Source: Ilyomonas sp965199845 (GTDB lineage Bacteria > Bacteroidota > Bacteroidia > Chitinophagales > Chitinophagaceae). From it: 64,000 bases of DNA. The stretch is taken from positions 1 to 64,000 of the forward strand of contig CBDATZ010000032.1 in the NCBI GenBank assembly GCA_965199845.1, given 5' to 3'. Positions 18,085 to 27,325 of the stretch are shown in pieces; position 1 is the first letter of the stretch; each line of letters begins with the position of its first letter. Both the position numbers and the translations under genes were made by a program. The notes under the pieces are model-generated. The model saw nothing but the letters and a program-made list of their open reading frames with translations. It was not told the DNA's origin and did no database searches.

Positions 18085-19608
18085 TTACAAATGAAACTGG
18101 ATACCTTGCGCAAGTGGCAAATCAGCGCCCCAATTGATGGTATTTGTTTGCCGGCGCATATAGGCTTTCCACGCATCGGAACCGCTTTCGCGACCGCCGC
18201 CGGTTTCTTTTTCACCCCCAAAAGCGCCGCCGATTTCGGCTCCGCTTGTACCAATGTTTATATTAGCAATACCACAATCACTGCCTTTATATGATAAAAA
18301 TTGTTCAGCTTCACGCACATGTAAAGTCATAATGGCGGAGCTCAACCCTTGCGGAACATCATTTTGTAAAGCAATAGCTTCTTCTATCGTTTCATATTTT
18401 AATAAGTATAAAATCGGTGCAAAAGTTTCGTGTTGAACAATAGGCCAATCATTTTTTACTTCGGCAATACAAGGCTGCACATAACAACCACTTTCATATC
18501 CATCGCCTTGCAATATATTTCCTTCCACTAAAAATTGTCCGCCTTGCTTTTTACATTCTTCAATAGCAGATAAATAATGATTGACCGCATCTTTATCTAT
18601 TAAAGGACCCACGTGATTTTTGTCGTCTAACGGATTTCCAATTTTTAACTGGCTGTAAGCTTTGCAAAGTTTCTCTTTAAAACTATCATAAACAGACGAA
18701 TGAATAATTAACCGCCGCGTTGTTGTGCATCGCTGACCAGCCGTGCCAACAGAACCAAACAAACTTCCAATCAGCGACATATCCAAATCGGCATGTTGCG
18801 AAATAATAATTGCATTGTTTCCACCCAGTTCCAAGATCGTTTTTCCTAAACGTTCAGCCACCATAGCGCCAACCTTTTTGCCCATTCTCGTAGAACCGGT
18901 TGCTGATATAAGCGCAACACGATCATCTTTGCATAACCACTCGCCTACTTTGCTGTCGCCTTGCAGTAAACAGCTAACGCCTTCGGGAATATTATTTTTT
19001 GCAAATACCTCAGCCACAATTTGCTGACAGGCAATAGAACATAACGGCGTTTTTTCGCTTGGCTTCCACACGGTTACATTACCGCAAACCCAAGCCAGCG
19101 CAGCATTCCAGCTCCAGACTGCAACCGGAAAATTAAAAGCTGATATGATGCCGGTAATTCCCAACGGATGCCATTGCTCGTACATGCGGTGATGAACACG
19201 TTCGCTATGCATCGAGAGTCCGTATAATTGTCGGGACAATCCCACGGCAAAATCACATATATCAATCATTTCCTGCACTTCGCCCCAACCTTCCTGCAGG
19301 CTTTTTCCCATTTCATAACTTACTAATTTTCCCAAATCATCTTTATGTTGTCGTAACGCTTCACCAACTTGCCTTACAATATCGCCACGTCTTGGCGCGG
19401 GTACAGCACGCCATTGCAAAAAAGCCTGCTGCGCTTGTTGTATGATGTTATTATATGTGTCTTTATGGCAACTCTCAACATTGCCAATACGTTCGCCGTC
19501 AACAGGAGAATACGATTCGATAACCGTTTCGCCGCTAAACCATTGCGTTCCGGTTGAATTTCCTTTATTGTTTTGTTGAATGCCGAGTTGTTTCAGAAAT
19601 GCTTGCAT
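18085..19608 (-). CDS. ALDH7-family aldehyde dehydrogenase (alpha-aminoadipic semialdehyde type)
   Basis: 507 residues. An NAD(P)+-dependent dehydrogenase with catalytic Cys294 (GTAGQRCTTTRR), general-base Glu260 (TILELGGNN) and Asn159 (SAFNFPVAVW). The EQWHPLG and SFGGEKETGGGRESG-type stretches (here GGAFGGEKETGGGRESG) match the ALDH7/AmaB group, which oxidises alpha-aminoadipic semialdehyde (piperideine-6-carboxylate) in lysine breakdown. Substrate is inferred from family only; no lysine-catabolic neighbour is present. It is convergent with pdxJ. A TACCTTGC stretch about 25 bp upstream of the start is a possible -7 element. Complete and intact. Confidence 0.88.
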   Translation of the reverse strand: MQAFLKQLGIQQNNKGNSTGTQWFSGETVIESYSPVDGERIGNVESCHKDTYNNIIQQAQQAFLQWRAVPAPRRGDIVRQVGEALRQHKDDLGKLVSYEMGKSLQEGWGEVQEMIDICDFAVGLSRQLYGLSMHSERVHHRMYEQWHPLGITGIISAFNFPVAVWSWNAALAWVCGNVTVWKPSEKTPLCSIACQQIVAEVFAKNNIPEGVSCLLQGDSKVGEWLCKDDRVALISATGSTRMGKKVGAMVAERLGKTILELGGNNAIIISQHADLDMSLIGSLFGSVGTAGQRCTTTRRLIIHSSVYDSFKEKLCKAYSQLKIGNPLDDKNHVGPLIDKDAVNHYLSAIEECKKQGGQFLVEGNILQGDGYESGCYVQPCIAEVKNDWPIVQHETFAPILYLLKYETIEEAIALQNDVPQGLSSAIMTLHVREAEQFLSYKGSDCGIANINIGTSGAEIGGAFGGEKETGGGRESGSDAWKAYMRRQTNTINWGADLPLAQGIQFHL

Positions 19609-19682
19609 GGAGAATTATTAAAGGATTGCAAGGTAAGGAAGATGAATACATCGGGAAAAAAGAAGTAAAGAAGAAGAAACAC

Positions 19683-19709
19683 AAAAAAGCCGGAATGAAA
19701 AATTCCGGC
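19683..19709 (-). terminator. Intrinsic terminator of the four-helix protein gene
   Basis: The 8-bp stem GCCGGAAT / ATTCCGGC (19689-19696 and 19702-19709) has a 5-nt loop. On the minus strand a run of six U follows (complement of A at 19683-19688). It lies 28 bp after the leftward gene ending at 19737 and before the ALDH start. Confidence 0.85.
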
Positions 19710-19736
19710 ATGGTATCATTTTATATTGGTATTCTA

Positions 19737-20240
19737 TTACCAGATTCTGAGAAAATTATTGGAGCTGACATGCAAATTGCTCAACATTTTAAGCTTCGCA
19801 AATGCGTACAGAAAACCATTTAATTGTTCTTGTAGCATTTTACGCAAATCGCCTACAACAATACCATCGTTTAATAATTTTCGGAACTCGCTGATCAGAT
19901 TTTTCTCTATGCGCACACAATCTTCCAAAACTTTGTCCATGTGTTCAGGCGATTCATTTTCCATATTGTCAATATCAAAATGATACTCGGTGAAAATCGT
20001 TTCATTAAAATCAACTTCACCTTTTAATACCTGTGCATGTAACGACAACTCGCGATAAAACTGAAACGATTCGGTTGCCATTCCAAATACTAAAATTTGT
20101 GCTTTTCTATCGCTGCAACGGCCTGCAATGTGTTTAAACGCTTTATTTGCGTTTTGTAAGGTAGCTGTTAAGTTGCGAATTTTGCTAACAACAATGGCTG
20201 TCTGTTTGTTTATCTTTTTTGTCTGGATAAATGGATTCAT
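19737..20240 (-). CDS. Four-helix-bundle protein, DUF2383/PA2169-like
   Basis: 167 residues, nearly all predicted alpha-helical. The pattern (a helix with repeated Lys/Asn, then a helix carrying TESFQFYREL, then one with DCVRIEKNLISEFRKLL and a final one with LRKMLQEQLNGFLYAFAKL) fits the DUF2383 ferritin-like four-helix bundle family. No metal-binding Glu-x-x-His motif is evident, so iron chemistry is not supported. Predicted cytoplasmic. It stands alone with its own terminator. Family assignment rests on pattern only, and another four-helix family is possible. Confidence 0.5.
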   Translation of the reverse strand: MNPFIQTKKINKQTAIVVSKIRNLTATLQNANKAFKHIAGRCSDRKAQILVFGMATESFQFYRELSLHAQVLKGEVDFNETIFTEYHFDIDNMENESPEHMDKVLEDCVRIEKNLISEFRKLLNDGIVVGDLRKMLQEQLNGFLYAFAKLKMLSNLHVSSNNFLRIW

Positions 20241-20499
20241 ATAAAACGGTTTTAAAATTTACTGACGGAATGATTTTGAAAACCCGCTTACTTTATTTCC
20301 TGGCTTCAGTTACAATACAATCGTATAACATTTATTATTTAAGGTGCAAATCAAGTGCTAAAATATCTACCGTATAAAGATACAACTTGTAGAAAATAAT
20401 ACTCAATTAAAAATTACTTAAAAATATAATTTTTCACAATTACAGAAAAAGAAAGTACAGGTATAGAATTTGGTTCAATTCACACAAAATATTATAAAC

Positions 20500-20847
20500 A
20501 TGTTCAAGCCCAGCGAAATGACAAGTTCTTCCGTTATATTGGAAAAACTTCGTCTTAAGAAAATGGATAATGAATTTAAATGGACTGATAAAGGTTTCAC
20601 GGCAGGTAAAAATAAATTTTATCAACCGGAAGATTTAAAAATAATAAAAACATATCGTTTTGAAGGTGATTCTGACCCAAGCGATTCAAGTATTATTTAT
20701 TTGATTGAAGCCAACGATGGTTTGATTGGCTATACCATGGATGCATACGGCGTTTACAGCACACAGGAAGACGAAGAAGTGTATAATAATTTTGTTCGCC
20801 AGATTCCTGTTGAAGAGCGTGATGAACAGCTGATTTTTGAAGTATAA
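20500..20847 (+). CDS. Small conserved Bacteroidota protein often mislabelled PRPP synthetase
   Basis: 115 residues from ATG 20500; a TTG ten codons earlier is less likely, and a second ATG at 20518 is possible. The core 'FYQPEDLKIIKTYRFEG...DPSDSSIIYLIEANDGLIGYTMDAYGVYS' (given in parts) matches a family of about 110-residue proteins common in Bacteroidota. Databases frequently call these phosphoribosylpyrophosphate synthetase. Nothing of a PRPP synthetase (P-loop-like PRPP motif, about 310 residues) is present, so the function is unknown. It has an alpha/beta fold, is acidic and cytoplasmic. A strong terminator follows. Confidence 0.7.
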   Translation: MFKPSEMTSSSVILEKLRLKKMDNEFKWTDKGFTAGKNKFYQPEDLKIIKTYRFEGDSDPSDSSIIYLIEANDGLIGYTMDAYGVYSTQEDEEVYNNFVRQIPVEERDEQLIFEV

Positions 20848-20864
20848 TAATTTTATTTTTCATT

Positions 20865-20907
20865 AAATAAAAACAGGACATAATTATTTTATGTCCTGTT
20901 TTTATTT
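20865..20907. terminator. Bidirectional intrinsic terminator
   Basis: An 18-bp inverted repeat (20865-20882 and 20890-20907) with a 7-nt loop has a core of ACAGGACATA / TATGTCCTGT flanked by A and T runs. It lies between the convergent stops at 20847 and 20950. Confidence 0.88.
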
Positions 20908-20949
20908 GCGAATATTCGTATCTTTTTAAATAAAATTTTGTTTGATTAT

Positions 20950-23900
20950 TTAGTTGCCAAAAGACATGTTTTCGCGGTAATCGTAATACTGTTTATCAAT
21001 AAAAAAATGATACGCACTTTCATGCTGAGAAAACAAAAGTTCTTTTAATTCATTTTCAAACTGTTTTATCGCCGGTTCATTATTCGTGATTGTTTTTTCA
21101 GTCATACTAACAAGCTTGTTATTATCGCTAACTTCTTTACTGTTGGCAGGTTGCAAACCACTGATTCCTATTTTCCAATCATCATCGTCTTTGCCGGTTT
21201 TATATTGAAAGAAGTAAACAAAACCACTGTCTTTTGCTGCTTTTACATAACGCTTATTTACAAGTTGTATAGTCTGAAATTTTTCCTCGCCTTTGTCATT
21301 TAATAAAACAGATTTTGCTATGGCTTCCTGGTTGGCTTCTTTTTTTGGAAATAAATCTTTGCGGTGAATATCTTTCAAATTTTTGAGTAAGAGAACCCGG
21401 TATTTATCATTAGAAGCTAAGTTCATCCAGGTGCTATCGGGCACTGTCATTTTATTCTTTGTCATCGCAATCGCAGCATCCAAACGGATAGATGGATTTT
21501 TCGAAGACAACAGCTTTTCAAAGAAAGAAGCAACGGAAGTTTTGGTTTGATAAAAAGGCATCAGCAAAGTAGAATACGTTGACAAATCATCATTGCCAGT
21601 ACTTATTTTATACATCGGAAGATGATAAGAAGAAGTCAGAATTCGTTTTGCTTGTGTATCTTCCGCATCGTCTTCTTTTTGAAGCAAACGCTCATCGTTA
21701 TTCTGCATTTTTTTCATTTCAATTTTCGCATCAAAATAAATGCGGCTGAAATACGAATCATAATCGGCGGCTTTAATCAATCCACTGTCAATGAGGTTTA
21801 CCAACAGATTATTGACCGGCTTTTTATAACTTTCTATTGAGCTTAACTGAAGAATATCAGGAAACATACGTCTCGTTAGCTGTAATGAATCCTGCAACAG
21901 TTCGAATAAATTATCGTAATCATCATCGTCATCAAATACAGGCGGATCTTGTAACAAAAAAGCTTGCAAACTGTCGTACGAAGCCTTTGTTTTTAAGCGG
22001 GCAAGAGCTAACAATATTTCATTTTGAAAAAAGGCTGTATCAGCCGTTTTCCTGTACAATTGCGATAAAAATTTTTCTGTATTGCCAGCACAATCCGAAT
22101 CGTTTATAAAACCAAGCTCATGAATAAATTTGTTCTTGTTTTCAAAATAATTCTTGTCGCCGTATGTAAACGAAGAAATCAATTTTTGTAATTGAGGAAG
22201 CGCCTGGCAAGTAAAATAAACATTAGCCGCTGCATCGCTTGCCATGTTGTGCGTAGCCGAATCTTTACTTTTATAATCAGCAAAAAAAGTATTTTGTTTA
22301 TTTGTAAAAACAGGTTCGCCTTTACTATTATCATCAGGCTGAAACGTGCTGAAGAAATTTTGTAAAAAAGCACTTTGTTTTCCTACCGTATCGCCAAGCG
22401 CCGTAATGCGGAACAACTGGTTTTTCTTTAGTAAAGCCAGCACGGTAATTTGTCTTACAGTATTTGTATCCTGCAAAACAATTTTATAACCGCTGCAAGA
22501 ATTAACTATTTTATAAGTCTCTTTGGACCTAACAATAAAATCTTTATATTGATCTAAATACAATTCGTTTTTCCAGAAACTTGCCGAGTCTTTACTGTAA
22601 TAATATTTCGGGTAAACAGTAGAGCTTACCAAAACCGCTTCGCCAGTAGAATCGCTTTGAAAAAAAGCTGTTCTGTTGATGTTCCGGTAACTGTTATAAG
22701 AAGGCAAATTCTGATAATACCGGCTGTCCATAGATTGCTTTATCATGTTTAACAGGAACGTGTCTAACACAGGCGCAACAGGCGTTTGAACCGTAAAATG
22801 CAAAGTTGTATCCTTATACAATTCTGCCTGCGGATAAGTAAAATCAGCCAAAGAAAAAGAACGCAAAAAGGATGTTGCGGCAGCTTCATTTTTCTTATCA
22901 GATGTTGCCATGATTACATAATAATGCGCGCCGCGAAGCACAGCTTTGGCTTGCAATAAACTGCCGTTCTTCAATATAAACTTCATATTGAGCGAGGCAT
23001 ATCCATTCAGCGTAGTAAAGTTGCGGCTGGTTTCTTTATCAATCAAATCGCTTCTTTTTATGCTTTCTTCTATCAGGCTCAAATCAAATGTATCTTCTTC
23101 TATGAAGCCATAATTATTTACTGTTTTTTTCCAGACTATATAAGCGTTTCCGGTAGTTGTATCAACAGCTTCCCATTCCGTTGTTTCAATGTTATCGTTA
23201 TTGCCGCCGGTAACAAACCGTTGTGGCATTTGAGGAAACTGCGCGCGAAAACCAGCGCTGTTGCTTGCATACAATACAGATTGCTGCGGATGATTTTGAA
23301 TATGAATGGAATTGAAAAAAGTATCGGCTTCTGCACCCGACACATAATCTTCGTTTCCACTCATCTTGCAAATAATTTCCTCAAACGGTGTGATGATGAT
23401 ATTGTAGCGTTGCAAATCGCCGCGCCTTGTGCGGTTGGTAATATCAATAACCGGAAAACCATCTTTTTGTAAAACTGATTTCTTGATAATTTTTCCCGGG
23501 ATGTTTTCGTATAAAAGACTATCTGTTTTGTATTGCTGATCTTTTATGGTTTGTCCAAGCAAAGCCGCTTCTGTTTGTACACGAATGATTGTATAATAAG
23601 TTCCGTTTTCCATATCGGCATATTGCCAGCTTTCGTTGCTGCGGTTGCCTGCATTGCCGCGCTTATATAATGTGCCGGGCAATTGCATGGAAATAAAACC
23701 ATCAGCCGTTTGTGCATGGCGAAATACAACAGGCACTTTTATCTTATCAATATCATCTTTCCGGTCGGCATTTCTATCCTGCATTTGTACCGGGCGAAGA
23801 TGATAGCCTTTTCTACGAAGCAATTCTATCACACCACGTTTTCCCGGCAAATGCGCAGCGCCAACGCCAACAAATAGAGAATTGTGTTTGAGAATCGTAT

Positions 23901-24651
23901 CTATAGAAGCAGCTTGTATTTCGTTTCGTTTGTATAAAAATTTTTCCAGAAAAGCTGCCGATGCGTATTCAAATTTTTCAAGTGAATCCAGCAAATCCAG
24001 ATCGCCCTGGCGATAGGCGTTTTGTATCTTTTTTTCTATGTCGTACATAGACTCGCCGTTAGTATTTCTTTCCTTTTTATTCTTGTCGTTCAGCGCGTCT
24101 TGGTAAGCTTCAAATACAATACGTTCAGTTTGATAATAATCTTCTACACCAGCTGCCTTCTTGCCAAGTTTTCTCCCGGTTTGATAAATGTATAAATCAA
24201 GATAAGTATTCTCTTCGTAATCTTCCTGCGCCTGGTAATTGCGATACAGCAAGCTATTTACAACCTGAGGTTCATCGGTAAGCGCGGCGCGTATATCATC
24301 TTCATATTTATCTAACTGAAAAGATTTTTCGGTGATATAATTGTTTGCGCCGTTACGCATGTAACCGGTTATCTTTTTTTCTTCATCACCAATGCGCATC
24401 ATATCGCGCTGCCAGTAAAGCGGGTTTTGTTCCAGCGCCACTTCATCTACATTCTTAATTGCATAATAAAAAGAATCGCTGAGATGAAACACCATTTTAC
24501 TGCTTACGTGCATGGTGCCAAACAGGTATGAAGGCTTTCGCAAACCATTGCCTGTAATTTCCCACAACAGGCTGGAATATTTTTTTGTCTGGGCAAAAGC
24601 GGAAGAAAATAAAATTAGTAATACAATACAAACGCTGCAGATTTTTCTCAT
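20950..24651 (-). CDS. Very long TraB/GumN-family secreted protein
   Basis: 1233 residues from ATG 24651 (MRKICSVCIVLLILFSSAFAQ, a clear signal peptide); an ATG six codons earlier is also in frame. Residues 25-290 form the TraB/GumN domain, with FGTMHVSS, an Ala-Leu-Glu-Gln motif in EVALEQNPLYW, and SLFVGVGAAHLPGKRGVIEL near its end. These conserved Gly-Thr-x-His and Gly-His-type motifs are linked to a metallohydrolase fold. The remaining 900 residues are not assigned; they hold repeated beta-rich modules and a helical, HEAT-like stretch around 850-1100 (SYDSLQAFLL, RLDAAIAMTKNKM). Most TraB/GumN proteins are about 300 residues, so this is four times longer. Export to the periplasm or surface is inferred. 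Confidence 0.75.
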   Translation of the reverse strand: MRKICSVCIVLLILFSSAFAQTKKYSSLLWEITGNGLRKPSYLFGTMHVSSKMVFHLSDSFYYAIKNVDEVALEQNPLYWQRDMMRIGDEEKKITGYMRNGANNYITEKSFQLDKYEDDIRAALTDEPQVVNSLLYRNYQAQEDYEENTYLDLYIYQTGRKLGKKAAGVEDYYQTERIVFEAYQDALNDKNKKERNTNGESMYDIEKKIQNAYRQGDLDLLDSLEKFEYASAAFLEKFLYKRNEIQAASIDTILKHNSLFVGVGAAHLPGKRGVIELLRRKGYHLRPVQMQDRNADRKDDIDKIKVPVVFRHAQTADGFISMQLPGTLYKRGNAGNRSNESWQYADMENGTYYTIIRVQTEAALLGQTIKDQQYKTDSLLYENIPGKIIKKSVLQKDGFPVIDITNRTRRGDLQRYNIIITPFEEIICKMSGNEDYVSGAEADTFFNSIHIQNHPQQSVLYASNSAGFRAQFPQMPQRFVTGGNNDNIETTEWEAVDTTTGNAYIVWKKTVNNYGFIEEDTFDLSLIEESIKRSDLIDKETSRNFTTLNGYASLNMKFILKNGSLLQAKAVLRGAHYYVIMATSDKKNEAAATSFLRSFSLADFTYPQAELYKDTTLHFTVQTPVAPVLDTFLLNMIKQSMDSRYYQNLPSYNSYRNINRTAFFQSDSTGEAVLVSSTVYPKYYYSKDSASFWKNELYLDQYKDFIVRSKETYKIVNSCSGYKIVLQDTNTVRQITVLALLKKNQLFRITALGDTVGKQSAFLQNFFSTFQPDDNSKGEPVFTNKQNTFFADYKSKDSATHNMASDAAANVYFTCQALPQLQKLISSFTYGDKNYFENKNKFIHELGFINDSDCAGNTEKFLSQLYRKTADTAFFQNEILLALARLKTKASYDSLQAFLLQDPPVFDDDDDYDNLFELLQDSLQLTRRMFPDILQLSSIESYKKPVNNLLVNLIDSGLIKAADYDSYFSRIYFDAKIEMKKMQNNDERLLQKEDDAEDTQAKRILTSSYHLPMYKISTGNDDLSTYSTLLMPFYQTKTSVASFFEKLLSSKNPSIRLDAAIAMTKNKMTVPDSTWMNLASNDKYRVLLLKNLKDIHRKDLFPKKEANQEAIAKSVLLNDKGEEKFQTIQLVNKRYVKAAKDSGFVYFFQYKTGKDDDDWKIGISGLQPANSKEVSDNNKLVSMTEKTITNNEPAIKQFENELKELLFSQHESAYHFFIDKQYYDYRENMSFGN

Positions 24652-24763
24652 CACGATATTCGAATACATAAACGCTCAAAAGATATTTAGAATGTTGTGT
24701 AAGCTAAGAGTTATTGAGCAGAACACAAACAGTAAATATTCCCGCGAGAATCGTATTGTTATA

Positions 24764-26125
24764 TTAAAGAGTGATCTTTTTTACCAAATCTTCAACCGGC
24801 AAACCATCGTAATTGCCGCTGCTCATCAATAAAAGATTGGCGTTGTTATACGATTGTTCTGAAAGCCAAAACATGAGTTTGTGTTTATCAGTAAAAACCA
24901 ACAAATCAGGCTTTTCAAAACCGTCTTTTATATCCGTCACATTCAGCATGGGCAAGCGTTTTAAAGCCAGCGCGTGTTCCGAATAAAACACAACAGCCAC
25001 ATCGGCTTTAGCCATAGCGAAAGCGTATTGATGCAAAAAATTTTTATTTAAGCTGCTGTATGTGTGAAGTTCTAAAACAGCAAATAATTTTCTGTTTTGA
25101 AATTGCTCTTTTACGGCATCAATGGTTGCTTTTACTTTACTGGGCGCGTGAGCAAAATCGCGGAAAGCAGTTGTTGTTTTGTTAGCAGCCATTATTTCCA
25201 GGCGTTTTGAAGCGCCGGCAAAATGACTGATCGCTTGCATAAAAACCTGGAAAGAAATTCCATACGTTGTACAGGCAAGATAAGCTGCCTGGAGGTTCAA
25301 CAGGTTATGGTTTCCAAAAACCTGCAGTGAGGTTTCTTCGCCATCTATCGTTACGGAAGTAATACCGTTTTCAATGTTGTGTTTTGGAATGCCGTAAGGT
25401 TTGTATTGAATATCGTCTCTCTTATTCTCAGTTACTATTTTATTCAGCACTTCATCGGTTTCATTATAAATTAAAGTTCCGCCTTTTTCTATTTTATTTA
25501 TAAAAATGATGAACTGGTCAAGATAAAAATCGAACGTAGGAAATACATTGATATGATCCCACGCAATGCCTGTAAGAATGGCAATATGCGGATATAAAAA
25601 ATGAAACTTCGGACGCTTTTCCAAAGTGCTGGCAGGATATTCATCGCCTTCGCAAATAATAACCGGCGCATCGGTAATATCTACGCTTTGCGAAAAGCCT
25701 TTTAGTTTAGCGCCAACCATATAATCGAATGGTTTTCCGCTTTCTTTAAACACGTGCATGATCATGCTGGTAACCGTTGTTTTGCCATGACTTCCGCCAA
25801 CTACAATACGCGTTTTATTGCGACTTTCCTCAAAAATATATTCGGGAAACGAGTAAATTTTCAGGTTCAGACTTTTTGCTTTTGCCAGTTCAGGATTGTC
25901 TTCTTTGGCGTGCATTCCTAAAATAACAGCATCTAATTGCGATGTTATTTTTTCGGGAAACCAACCTATTTGTTTTGGCAGCAAACCAGATTTTTCAATA
26001 TTGGTTTTTGCCGGTTCAAAAATTTCATCATCACTGCCTGTTACCTGGTAACCTTTATTGTACAAAGCAATTGCGAGTTGGTGCATAACGCTGCCGCCAA
26101 TGGCTATAAAATGAATATTAATCAT
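24764..26125 (-). CDS. mpl: Mpl-type Mur ligase (peptidoglycan recycling)
   Basis: 453 residues. The N-terminal Rossmann domain starts HFIAIGGSVMHQLAIAL, the central ATPase has the P-loop VGGSHGKTTVTSM, and CEGDEYPASTLEKRPKF and ILTGIAWDHINVF follow; the C-terminal Mur ligase domain includes FRDFAHAPSKVKATIDAV. Mpl joins the recycled tripeptide L-Ala-gamma-D-Glu-meso-DAP to UDP-MurNAc. The DHAP-to-DFAHAPSK variation and the length match Mpl better than MurC. Soluble. The TraB gene lies 113 bp downstream on the same strand. Bacteroidota annotations often say only 'peptidoglycan synthetase'. Confidence 0.85.
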   Translation of the reverse strand: MINIHFIAIGGSVMHQLAIALYNKGYQVTGSDDEIFEPAKTNIEKSGLLPKQIGWFPEKITSQLDAVILGMHAKEDNPELAKAKSLNLKIYSFPEYIFEESRNKTRIVVGGSHGKTTVTSMIMHVFKESGKPFDYMVGAKLKGFSQSVDITDAPVIICEGDEYPASTLEKRPKFHFLYPHIAILTGIAWDHINVFPTFDFYLDQFIIFINKIEKGGTLIYNETDEVLNKIVTENKRDDIQYKPYGIPKHNIENGITSVTIDGEETSLQVFGNHNLLNLQAAYLACTTYGISFQVFMQAISHFAGASKRLEIMAANKTTTAFRDFAHAPSKVKATIDAVKEQFQNRKLFAVLELHTYSSLNKNFLHQYAFAMAKADVAVVFYSEHALALKRLPMLNVTDIKDGFEKPDLLVFTDKHKLMFWLSEQSYNNANLLLMSSGNYDGLPVEDLVKKITL

Positions 26126-26203
26126 TTTTTAAATCTTATATCCTTTGAAAGAAATTAATTTAGCGCACAAGAACAGAAAAATTTTGGCAACTAACGCCTT
26201 TTT

Positions 26204-26335
26204 ATGAAAAAATATATTTCCGGTTTTGTCTTCCTTTGTATTGTGTCGCTGTTTTTATCTTCCTGCGTAAGTGCAAACGCAGGTACACATAGAGGCGATT
26301 GTCCGTCGCACGACAAGAATTATTTCAGAAGATAG
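26204..26335 (+). CDS. Tiny lipoprotein, 43 residues
   Basis: ATG at 26204, TAG at 26333-26335. The N-terminus KKYISGFVFLCIVSLFLSSC is a lipoprotein signal with lipobox Leu-Ser-Ser-Cys, so Cys21 would be lipidated. The mature 23-residue tail contains one further Cys in RGDCPSHDKN and ends in Arg-Arg. Short lipoproteins with a Cys-Pro tail of this style occur in other Bacteroidota, but no function is known to me. It is 30 bp upstream of ytxJ on the same strand, so a joint transcript is likely. The tail Cys beside a monothiol redox protein gene is suggestive only. Confidence 0.65.
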   Translation: MKKYISGFVFLCIVSLFLSSCVSANAGTHRGDCPSHDKNYFRR

Positions 26336-26365
26336 AAGGCACACAATTTGCGCGACAAACACAAT

Positions 26366-26689
26366 ATGAACTGGATTACACTTAACAATATCAGCCAATT
26401 AACAGATATTCAGCAGCAATCGCACGAACGTGCGCAGGTCATCTTTAAACACAGTACACGCTGCAGCATCAGCAGTATGGTATTGAAAAGATTAGAGCGC
26501 GAAGGCAAGCCTGAGAATATGGACTTTTATTTTTTAGATTTGATAAAGTTCAGAGACATTTCTAATAAGGTATCAGAAGTTTTTAACGTGTATCACGAAT
26601 CGCCGCAGATTCTCCTGATTAAGAACGGCGAATGTATATATGATGAAAGTCATTATGCCATTACCATTGATGCGCTAACAGAAAACTAA
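26366..26689 (+). CDS. ytxJ: YtxJ-family bacillithiol-linked redox protein
   Basis: 107 residues from ATG 26366; a TTG six codons earlier is weaker. It has a thioredoxin-like fold with the monothiol active site HSTRCSISSMVLKRLE and a cis-Pro in HESPQILLIKNGE. YtxJ proteins are annotated as bacilliredoxin-like and linked to bacillithiol, a thiol also made by some Bacteroidota. The second Cys of a CxxC motif is absent (Cys-Ser-Ile-Ser), as is normal here. Its stop overlaps by 4 bp the stop of the convergent DinB gene. Confidence 0.82.
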   Translation: MNWITLNNISQLTDIQQQSHERAQVIFKHSTRCSISSMVLKRLEREGKPENMDFYFLDLIKFRDISNKVSEVFNVYHESPQILLIKNGECIYDESHYAITIDALTEN

Positions 26690-27204
26690 TTTTCGTTTCG
26701 GGTTAATATCACTTTTACAGTTACCAGCAATTGTCCTGTGTGTCGCATCGTATGTTCGGCTGCATGAAACAGCAAACCAATTTGTGTAGATGGTATTTTT
26801 TTGCGGCCAACAAATCTCACTTCTGTTAGCGTTTCCGGTTTAATTTTTTTCAAATAATTGATTGATGTTTCTATTTGATCATCCAAATTTCGCAACAATA
26901 TATCAACTGTAATTTCACCATTCATTTTTCCTTCATCAGACAAATAGCGAAGTTGCTCCGGCGAGAGTTCTTCTTCATTTGCATAGGTAAACAACCTGTT
27001 GAGAACGCCGGCAATATGTTGTAAATGAAATGCCGGAGAAGCATTGCCCGCGCGCTTTTCCCATAATAATGAAACCGGAAAATCTTTCATCAGTTTATGT
27101 ATTTCCATTTGCGCCTGCAACAACGCATGAGCGGCTGGTTGCAATACGCTTGTTATATCAGGCAACGGACCGAGCAACCAAAATTCTACAGATTCATTTT
27201 CCAT
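26686..27204 (-). CDS. DinB-superfamily metal-binding four-helix protein
   Basis: 172 residues from ATG 27204. It is a DinB-like four-helix bundle with the expected metal-binding His residues in FHLQHIAG and in HAAEHTMRHTGQL near the C-terminus. Members of the superfamily include thiol S-transferases such as bacillithiol transferases and many uncharacterised proteins. Sitting tail-to-tail with ytxJ, another protein tied to bacillithiol, makes a thiol-transfer role plausible, but this is an inference from position. Cytoplasmic. Confidence 0.8.
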   Translation of the reverse strand: MENESVEFWLLGPLPDITSVLQPAAHALLQAQMEIHKLMKDFPVSLLWEKRAGNASPAFHLQHIAGVLNRLFTYANEEELSPEQLRYLSDEGKMNGEITVDILLRNLDDQIETSINYLKKIKPETLTEVRFVGRKKIPSTQIGLLFHAAEHTMRHTGQLLVTVKVILTRNEN

Positions 27205-27325
27205 ATTCAATACAAGTTTGCGAAATAAATTGATTTGATAAGTAATAATAATTTTTACGCGAAATTCATCTTCTCAATTCAACTCTCGCACAGCTTTTGT
27301 AAAATTAGCTTTCACAATAATATCT

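Noticed and set aside
20500..20847. Annotation as PRPP synthetase
   Set aside because: The protein is one third of the needed size and lacks PRPP and ATP sites; the label is a known carry-over.
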